NCBI GenBank assembly: GCA_021797415.1
Contig: JAJZZT010000220.1
Span: 1-6,835 of the forward strand
Direction of reading: 5' to 3'
DNA length: 6,835 nt
Source of the DNA: Bacillota bacterium
GTDB lineage: Bacteria; Bacillota; Bacilli; Alicyclobacillales; SLC66
Under the pieces are notes generated by a model. That model was not told where the DNA came from, ran no database searches, and saw nothing but the letters and a program-made list of their open reading frames with translations. The translations under genes were made by a program, and so were the position numbers. Of the stretch, positions 1-4,203 are shown piece by piece (position 1 is the stretch's first letter; each line of letters opens with the position of its first letter).

Positions 1-390
1 GTACTGCGGTTGCGCGAACAGCAGGTCGCGCGGAATCGAGATCAACGCGATTTTCCTGGTCTTTGGATCAATATGCGCAATCATCATGATATCCGCCTGC
101 CCGCCGCCTCCCGTCCCGATGTCGAGCGGTCCGGCGGGATTGCGGGCGTTGTTCCCGATCAGAAGGATGTTGAACGGTTGATTGTTCGGACTGAATCCGC
201 GAATGAACTGGGAAATGGGGTTCTGCGGATCGCGTGGATTGTAGGTGTAGGCAAAGGCGACGGCGATGACGGCGCCAAGGAGCACGGCGGCGGCCGAAGT
301 AAAAAAGAGGCGTTTGCGTCGCCTGGGGGGCCTGCCTGAAGAGCGCGCCTTGGCGCCCTTCGATGTGTCTCCGGTTCGGTTGCGGTTCAT
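1..390 (-). CDS. LCP (LytR-CpsA-Psr) family protein, N-terminal part
   Basis: The first 130 residues of a membrane-anchored LCP protein; the gene leaves the window at base 1. LCP enzymes transfer lipid-linked anionic polymers (teichoic acids, capsule, other glycopolymers) to peptidoglycan on the outer face of the membrane. Seen here: a basic cytoplasmic tail (residues 1-27, ending RRRKR), one membrane helix at about 28-48, then the start of the catalytic domain with NILLIG (74-79), ADIMM (99-103), AHIDPKTRKIALISIPRDL (105-123). The last block is the family signature. The ATG is the first possible start, because an in-frame TGA lies four codons upstream, and GGAGTGA sits 9 nt before it. Oddity: the usual G-x-D-x-R motif reads GNNAR (79-83), followed by a Gly-rich insertion (about 84-97). 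Transcription is divergent from the methyltransferase and probably starts at an ECF-type promoter. Family is certain; the polymer handled cannot be told. Confidence 0.9.
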   Translation of the reverse strand, partial: MNRNRTGDTSKGAKARSSGRPPRRRKRLFFTSAAAVLLGAVIAVAFAYTYNPRDPQNPISQFIRGFSPNNQPFNILLIGNNARNPAGPLDIGTGGGGQADIMMIAHIDPKTRKIALISIPRDLLFAQPQY

Positions 391-480
391 CTTTTGCGAT
401 CACTCCGTCATCTTGGCAAAGTGGGGGCCAATCGGCCTGCTGCGCCGGGAAGTCCAGGCCCCATTTGAACAACCTCTTAC

Positions 481-512
481 AGTATAGACGCGACGGCAAG
501 CCAAAGGTTACA
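481..512 (-). promoter_or_regulatory. ECF-sigma-type promoter of the LCP gene
   Basis: On the minus strand TGTAAC (507-512) is followed after exactly 16 nt by CGTCTA (485-490). This matches the -35 (TGAAAC/TGTAAC) and -10 (CGTC) pattern recognised by Bacillus cell-envelope-stress ECF sigma factors of the sigX/sigM/sigW type. B. subtilis lytR, an LCP gene, is a known sigX target, so the placement makes sense. A sigma-A-like TATACT (481-486) overlaps the downstream end but has no good -35 partner. The predicted transcript has a leader of roughly 90 nt, which holds a GGGGCC/GGCCCC inverted repeat (424-429 and 457-462). Pattern seen directly; the sigma factor is inferred. Confidence 0.55.
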
Positions 513-536
513 GACAAGCGCATCGTGTCCGTCCGA

Positions 537-615
537 CCGCATATGCGCTATGATCGAAGCAACATATTCAACATCCAAGTGACCCGCATTCCGGCCGCAC
601 ATGCGCTATGATGGA
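537..615 (+). repeat. Imperfect 21-bp direct repeat before the methyltransferase
   Basis: Two copies, 537-557 and 595-615, match at 19 of 21 positions and are 58 bp apart start to start. The shared core is ATGCGCTATGAT. The first copy contains a 10-bp palindrome, CGCATATGCG (538-547), which a C in the second copy disrupts. Each copy ends in TATGAT, a good sigma-A -10. Possible readings are tandem promoters, a pair of regulator sites, or a chance duplication. No other copy was found in the window. Confidence 0.6.
607..612 (+). promoter_or_regulatory. Possible -10 element for the methyltransferase gene
   Basis: TATGAT matches the sigma-A -10 consensus at five of six positions and would start transcription near 619, about 46 nt before the preferred ATG at 665. 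No convincing -35 lies 16-18 bp upstream, so an activator or another sigma factor would be needed. The same hexamer occurs in the first repeat copy (549-554). If this is the promoter, the upstream in-frame ATGs at 608 and 611 lie before or in it and cannot be the start. Confidence 0.35.
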
Positions 616-664
616 TCTGTTACGGTGCGTACGCCGCCCCGCGCGGGAAAGGGGGTATGGCCCC

Positions 665-1450
665 ATGAAACGGTTTGATCGGGTTGCGGCCCGTTATGAC
701 GCATTTTGCCGTACTCCCTTGGGGCGGTTCGTGGACGAGGTGGAGCGCGCTCTGCTATGGGAGTTGCTCAGGCCAAAACCGGGCGAAACCATAGGAGACT
801 TCGGATGCGGCACAGGCGCGTATGCGGCGGCCCTGGCGCAGGCGGGGTGCGAAGTCGTCGGAATCGACGAATCGCCCGCCATGCTGGCCGAAGCTCGCGA
901 CAAATCGCCCGCCATGCTGGCCGAAGCCCATGGCAAATCAACCGCCGGCGGGTCGATCAGCTTTTTGCAGGCGGACCTGGCCGACCTTCCGCTGCGTCCG
1001 TCCACCTTGGATGCCGTACTCCTGCAAGTAACCCTGGAATTTGTCCCCGATCCGGCCATCGTCCTCAACGAGGCTTTCCGGGTTCTGAAAACGGACGGGA
1101 GATTGGTGCTGGGACTCATTTCGGGGGATGGCCCATGGGCCGGTCACTACCGGAAACGGGCAGCGCGCGGTCCGGAATCGATTTACGGTCACGCGCATTT
1201 CTTTACTCTGGAGGAGATCCACGATCTCCTGGGAACAGCCCCCACAGCCGTCCGGCGAGGCCTCTTTGTGGCCCCCGACGAGTTTGACACCGTGGAGAGC
1301 GCCTGGATCCTGGAGCGTCGGCGCAGCAAAACGGAATCCGGAACCGCAGCGGGATATCTGGCGGTCCGGTACGACCTCCAGTCCAAAGTGACGCCATGGA
1401 TACGAGGATTCCACCGCGCTGAAATAGATGAACACCCAGAAGGGATTTGA
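665..1450 (+). CDS. Class I SAM-dependent methyltransferase (UbiE/Methyltransf_11 type)
   Basis: A 261-residue soluble enzyme with a Rossmann-type SAM-binding fold. Seen: FDRVAARYD near the N-terminus (4-12), motif I DFGCGTG (45-51), the acidic residue after beta-2 in VVGIDES (D68), the adenine-side QADLADLPL block, the motif around VLLQVTLEFVPDPAIVLNEAFRVL, and a GRLVLGL strand. The substrate cannot be told; the fold is shared by ubiquinone/menaquinone and many small-molecule methyltransferases. ATG 665 is preferred over 608 because AAAGGGGG stands 9 nt before it, the protein then begins in the usual family way (MKRFDRVAARYD), and the 19-residue extension starts within a likely -10. Oddity: residues 70-80 (SPAMLAEARDK) are repeated as 81-91 (SPAMLAEAHGK), lengthening the helix after the SAM-binding acid. 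The gene converges on the ArsR-type gene with only 25 bp between stops. It lacks the conserved cysteines expected of ArsM arsenite methyltransferases. Confidence 0.92.
   Translation: MKRFDRVAARYDAFCRTPLGRFVDEVERALLWELLRPKPGETIGDFGCGTGAYAAALAQAGCEVVGIDESPAMLAEARDKSPAMLAEAHGKSTAGGSISFLQADLADLPLRPSTLDAVLLQVTLEFVPDPAIVLNEAFRVLKTDGRLVLGLISGDGPWAGHYRKRAARGPESIYGHAHFFTLEEIHDLLGTAPTAVRRGLFVAPDEFDTVESAWILERRRSKTESGTAAGYLAVRYDLQSKVTPWIRGFHRAEIDEHPEGI
872..937 (+). repeat. 33-bp in-frame tandem duplication in the methyltransferase gene
   Basis: Units 872-904 and 905-937 are identical over the first 23 bases and differ at four of the last ten, giving 29 of 33 matching. Each encodes eleven residues beginning SPAMLAEA. 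The unit is a whole number of codons, so the frame is kept. The differences show that it is not a very recent copy or an assembly artefact. Confidence 0.95.
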
Positions 1451-1459
1451 GAAAACCGC

Positions 1460-1488
1460 AAAAAATGGGCGCCGGTTATCGCGCGCCC
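1460..1488 (-). terminator. Rho-independent terminator of the ArsR-type gene
   Basis: On the minus strand a GC-only 6-bp stem (GGGCGC 1483-1488 with GCGCCC 1467-1472) and a 10-nt loop are followed by A and then six T (1460-1465). The upstream arm lies in the last codons of the regulator and the loop contains its TAA stop, so the terminator overlaps the gene. In the plus direction the hairpin is not followed by a T run, so it is a weak stop for the convergent methyltransferase. Confidence 0.75.
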
Positions 1489-1898
1489 TCGTCCAGTTCC
1501 TCCTCCGTCACGAGCGAGTCAAGCCACTGTCGCACCGCCCGAATCCTGTCGCCGTTGCAAAAATAATAATGCCAGATTCCCTTTTGCCGGTGCCCCACCA
1601 GACCGGCCTGCCGCAAGACGGCCAGGTGCCTGGAGACGGTCGATTGGGGCAATTGCAACAAGCTGCTCAGATCCTGGACGCAGACCCCATTCACCCGCTC
1701 GCCGTCCACGCGGCAGAAATGCCGTTTCTTGCCAAGCGCCTCCAGCAGCGACCGGCGAATGGGATCGGCCAGCGCCTTATACGCCCAGTCGATGTCTGTT
1801 TGGGCCGCATCCGTTTTTGCTTCCCGCAACACATGTCCGCGCGTCTCGCGGATGACCGGCACGCTGACGCCAAGACATTCACTCCCCGGTCCCCACAC
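1476..1898 (-). CDS. ArsR/SmtB-family transcriptional regulator
   Basis: A winged-helix DNA-binding protein of up to 140 residues, expected to act as a dimeric repressor. Seen: helix with WAYKALADPIRRSLLEAL (38-55), a helix-turn-helix with QDLSSLLQLPQSTVSRHLAVLRQAGLV (75-101), and a wing GHRQKGIWHYYF (102-113). The recognition helix is typical of the family. In classical metal sensors the helix before the turn reads ELCVCD; here it is GVCVQD (71-76), so the second cysteine is Gln. About a dozen extra residues with C62 (RHFCRVDGERVN, 59-70) precede it, and C114 ends the wing. The inducer is therefore unknown; a thiol-based or metal sensor is possible. The start is uncertain: the GTG at 1898 gives the longest form, but no candidate (also GTG 1832, TTG 1829) has a good ribosome-binding site. 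The shorter forms (117-118 residues) fit the usual family length better. It lies last in the minus-strand gene row and has its own promoter, operator and terminator. Confidence 0.9.
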   Translation of the reverse strand: MWGPGSECLGVSVPVIRETRGHVLREAKTDAAQTDIDWAYKALADPIRRSLLEALGKKRHFCRVDGERVNGVCVQDLSSLLQLPQSTVSRHLAVLRQAGLVGHRQKGIWHYYFCNGDRIRAVRQWLDSLVTEEELDEGAR

Positions 1899-1912
1899 GC
1901 AACAGAAGATCG

Positions 1913-1936
1913 ATTAATCCGGATATCCGGATTAAT
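1913..1936. promoter_or_regulatory. Perfect 24-bp palindromic operator of the ArsR-type gene
   Basis: The half-site ATTAATCCGGAT (1913-1924) is followed at once by its exact reverse complement (1925-1936), with no spacer or mismatch. It lies just downstream of the -10 and covers about +1 to +24 of the predicted regulator transcript, the usual place for an autorepression operator. ArsR-family dimers bind such 12-2-12-like inverted repeats. No second full copy was found in the window, so autoregulation is the simplest reading. Confidence 0.8.
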
Positions 1937-1941
1937 AAATG

Positions 1942-1970
1942 TATATACCGTCAAGCAGAGTCGCTGTCAA
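1942..1970 (-). promoter_or_regulatory. Sigma-A promoter of the ArsR-type gene
   Basis: On the minus strand a perfect -35 TTGACA (1965-1970) is separated by 17 bp from TATATA (1942-1947), predicting a start near 1935, at the edge of the 24-bp palindrome. The consensus -35 and optimal spacing make this one of the strongest promoters visible in the window. It lies between the epimerase stop and the regulator, so the regulator need not depend on read-through. Confidence 0.7.
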
Positions 1971-2019
1971 TGACGGCACTCCTCTTGACTGCACTCGCCC
2001 TCTGGGCTGTAAACGAGAA

Positions 2020-2841
2020 TCAGGAGTTGAAGATCAGGGAAAGATGGCCGGCCGCATCGCGGATCAATTGTTCCGGATACGCCGCGTACGGCGTCAGTTC
2101 CGCCGTCACATAATCCGCATAGCCGATTGCAGACAGCGCCTCGCGCACGGCCGGCCAGTCCACATCGCCCGCCAGCAGCGGCACGAACCCCGTGATGTTG
2201 CCCACCGCCCGTGAGAAATCCTTGACGTGCACCTTCACGATCCGCCCGCCCAGATAGCGGATCCACTGCTGCGGAAATCCAAACTGCAGGACGTTTCCGA
2301 CATCAAAATACACACCGACGGCATCCGACTGCAATTCATCGACATAGCGCGCCATGTCCAGCGGCGACAGCAAAAACTTGTTCCACACATTTTCGATGGC
2401 GATCCGGACACCGAGACGGCGCGCGTCCTTTTCCAGGTCCGCGATCTCCTGCTGGCTGCGAAAATAGCACTCTTCGTACGCCACTTCGTTTGTGACCGCT
2501 CCCGGCACGACCAGCACGGCGTCCATCTCCATCTCGGACGCCAGTTCCAGTTGCTTTCGCACGATTGATCTGCCCTGGTTCCGCAGTTGCGCGTCGGGTG
2601 AGGACAGCGGCGCGTCCCACAGCAGTCCCGTCGACAGGCTCTTCAATTCAAGTCCATAACCGTTCGCCAGTTCCCGGACGCCCCTCGCCTCGACCGCCGT
2701 CGATTCCATGGTCAATCCGACGGACCCAGGCATGTACAGGTTCAGTTCCACTCCATCCAGCCCTGCCTGCCGGCTGACTGAAAACACTTGCTCAAGCGCG
2801 GTGCCTTCCGGAAAACACCATTGATTGACCGCCATCTTCAC
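2020..2841 (-). CDS. Sugar phosphate isomerase/epimerase-like TIM-barrel protein
   Basis: A 273-residue protein of the xylose-isomerase-like TIM-barrel (AP endonuclease 2) superfamily. In the preferred numbering, metal- and substrate-site motifs are: AIENVWNKFLLSP (E150), YFDVGN (D180), VHVKDF (H205) and TAEL (E248). The Glu-Asp-His-Glu set and spacing fit the divalent-metal site of ketose 3-epimerases and hexulose/ribulose-phosphate epimerases. The family then interconverts ketoses or their phosphates in the cytoplasm; the exact sugar cannot be read. The start is chosen at GTG 2841, because AGGGGTG lies 6 nt before it. GTG 2850 overlaps that site and has none of its own; ATG 2835 is the other option. 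The gene follows the MFS gene by 30 bp, so the two are very likely co-transcribed, behind the glycoside hydrolase. That context suggests conversion of a sugar released from an oligosaccharide. No clear terminator follows. Confidence 0.92.
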   Translation of the reverse strand: MKMAVNQWCFPEGTALEQVFSVSRQAGLDGVELNLYMPGSVGLTMESTAVEARGVRELANGYGLELKSLSTGLLWDAPLSSPDAQLRNQGRSIVRKQLELASEMEMDAVLVVPGAVTNEVAYEECYFRSQQEIADLEKDARRLGVRIAIENVWNKFLLSPLDMARYVDELQSDAVGVYFDVGNVLQFGFPQQWIRYLGGRIVKVHVKDFSRAVGNITGFVPLLAGDVDWPAVREALSAIGYADYVTAELTPYAAYPEQLIRDAAGHLSLIFNS

Positions 2842-2871
2842 GACTTTCACCCCTATTTTGAAAATGCGCCT

Positions 2872-4089
2872 TCACTGATTCTGGACGCGCGGTGAAACCA
2901 TGTAACGCCCCGGAATCGCCAGAGCGAACGCGATCGACAGGGCCGACGCCGCCGCGAGCAGCCAGAACATCCCTCCGATTGTCCTCGCGCTCAACCAGAA
3001 CCCGACGCCGAACACCAGCAGCGCGCCCACGCCGTTGCCGAGGCCCAGCGCGATGCCCGACCCAAGCGATCGGTTTTCGGAAAAGATGTCCTGGCCGATC
3101 AGCACCGTGACCGAGGAACTGGAAAACAGCACGATTCCAAGCAGTGCGGCCACGATCCAGACAAAGACGCCGGAGACCGCCGCCAGCAGGGGAACCATTC
3201 CGATCACGACCACGCTGGAGAGCAGCACGACTGGCCGGCGGCCGAATCGGTCGACCAGGTGCCCGCCCGCCAGATTGCCCACCACTCCGACGCTGATCAG
3301 CGTCGTGATGATCGAGGCCCCGCCGATCAGGGATCCGCCCCGCAGATGCCACAGAAGCGGAATGAAGGTGACCAGGCCGTACGTCACAAAAGCGCGCAGA
3401 CCCGCGTACCCGACTAGGCCGACAAACGGCCCCCTGTGGCGTCTCCAGTCGATTTTGACCGCCCGCGCGCGGCGCGCCGGCAGATGCGGAGCGATCCTCA
3501 CAATCAACGGAATCATGACGATGGCGGGCAGCGCCGTGAACCACAGGCTCGCAATCCCCGCATGCACGACGATCCAGCCTGTCACCACCGGCCAGATGCC
3601 GCGCCCTAGTTCCCCGCCGATGAGGAAAAACGCCAACCCAAGCGCCTGGCGCCGCTTCAACTGGCTGCGCACCGCCGCGAGCGCCTGTGGGTGAAAGAGC
3701 GCGTTGCCCACGCTGATCAACAGCAGATCGCCGATGAGCAGCGGGAGATTGTGCGCAAAACCGAGCAGTCCACCGCCAATCGCGCTGCCCGTCGCGCCGA
3801 TGACGATCAGGCTGTTGCCGCCCAGCCAGTCCGCCAGCCGCCCCATCAGCGGTTGCAGCGCCTGTCCGATCAGCAGGGCCGCCATGATGGCGCCCGCGAA
3901 CGATACGGGTTCATGAAGCATGACCAAAACGGCAGGCAGAATTCCCGGCAGATAATTGGCCGATCCATCATTCAAAAAATGCACAAAACTCATTACGACA
4001 AGAGACAGCCATCCGGCGTCCCCGGCCTGGCCCCCGACTGCCACAGACGGTTCCGCCGCCACTTTGCCCGTTATGGTCATGATGTCCAT
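2872..4089 (-). CDS. MFS transporter, fosmidomycin-resistance (Fsr)-like
   Basis: A 405-residue integral membrane protein with about twelve hydrophobic segments in two halves, joined by a basic cytoplasmic loop (about 201-220, PHLPARRARAVKIDWRRHRG). Family marks: HFLNDG in the first helix (37-42), the loop 2-3 motif GRLADWLGG (83-91), NALFHPQA (129-136), which is characteristic of the Fsr group, and the mirrored loop motif GGHLVDRFGRRP (275-286). MFS proteins move small molecules by proton coupling. Fsr exports fosmidomycin, but most members have no known substrate. Lying between a glycoside hydrolase and a sugar epimerase, it may carry a sugar or oligosaccharide; this is inference. ATG 4089 is the first start after an in-frame TGA, with GGAAC 7 nt before it; ATG 4080 is an alternative. 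It has its own promoter at the 3' end of the hydrolase gene, giving a leader of about 80 nt. Confidence 0.93.
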   Translation of the reverse strand: MDIMTITGKVAAEPSVAVGGQAGDAGWLSLVVMSFVHFLNDGSANYLPGILPAVLVMLHEPVSFAGAIMAALLIGQALQPLMGRLADWLGGNSLIVIGATGSAIGGGLLGFAHNLPLLIGDLLLISVGNALFHPQALAAVRSQLKRRQALGLAFFLIGGELGRGIWPVVTGWIVVHAGIASLWFTALPAIVMIPLIVRIAPHLPARRARAVKIDWRRHRGPFVGLVGYAGLRAFVTYGLVTFIPLLWHLRGGSLIGGASIITTLISVGVVGNLAGGHLVDRFGRRPVVLLSSVVVIGMVPLLAAVSGVFVWIVAALLGIVLFSSSSVTVLIGQDIFSENRSLGSGIALGLGNGVGALLVFGVGFWLSARTIGGMFWLLAAASALSIAFALAIPGRYMVSPRVQNQ

Positions 4090-4175
4090 CGCGCCCGTTC
4101 CGACTGGCGCTTCCTCCGTTCCACAAAACGATATCCGGCTGCGCTGCGCCGTTTTTCACCGCATCCCATTCGTAT

Positions 4176-4203
4176 ATTGTAATCCCAGCCACCGCTTTAT
4201 CAA
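4176..4203 (-). promoter_or_regulatory. Sigma-A promoter for the MFS-epimerase pair
   Basis: On the minus strand TTGATA (4198-4203) and TACAAT (4176-4181) each match consensus at five of six positions, with a 16-bp spacer. The -35 overlaps the TGA stop (4200-4202) of the hydrolase. Transcription would start near 4169, giving the transporter a leader of about 80 nt. The transporter and epimerase could thus be expressed without the hydrolase. Confidence 0.6.

Noticed and set aside
68..523. A 151-codon minus-strand frame over the left end
   Set aside because: It is another frame of the LCP gene. The true frame gives a membrane helix and the LCP signature, while this one is a low-complexity Arg/His-rich string running through the promoter.
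608..664. Upstream ATG starts of the methyltransferase
   Set aside because: They lie before or in a likely -10, have no ribosome-binding site, and add 19 residues unlike the family. ATG 665 has a good site and a typical N-terminus.
665..1898. An arsenic methylation (ArsM plus ArsR) pair
   Set aside because: The methyltransferase lacks the conserved ArsM cysteines, the regulator has lost the CxC sensor motif, and the genes are convergent, not an operon.
1428..1973. A 181-codon plus-strand frame across the ArsR-type gene
   Set aside because: It runs antisense to a clear winged-helix protein, overlaps the end of the methyltransferase, spans the terminator and operator, and shows no protein motif.
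1998..2016. A hairpin after the epimerase stop (GCCC-AGA-GGGC)
   Set aside because: The stem is only 4 bp and no T run follows on the minus strand, so it is not supported as a terminator.
2779..2794. A catabolite-repression (cre)-like sequence TGAAAACACTTGCTCA in the epimerase gene
   Set aside because: The central CG required by the cre consensus is CA, and the symmetry is poor.
4130..4138. GATATCCGG in the transporter leader, shared with the regulator palindrome
   Set aside because: Only nine bases match, with no second half-site; a match this short is expected by chance at a few percent in a window of this size.
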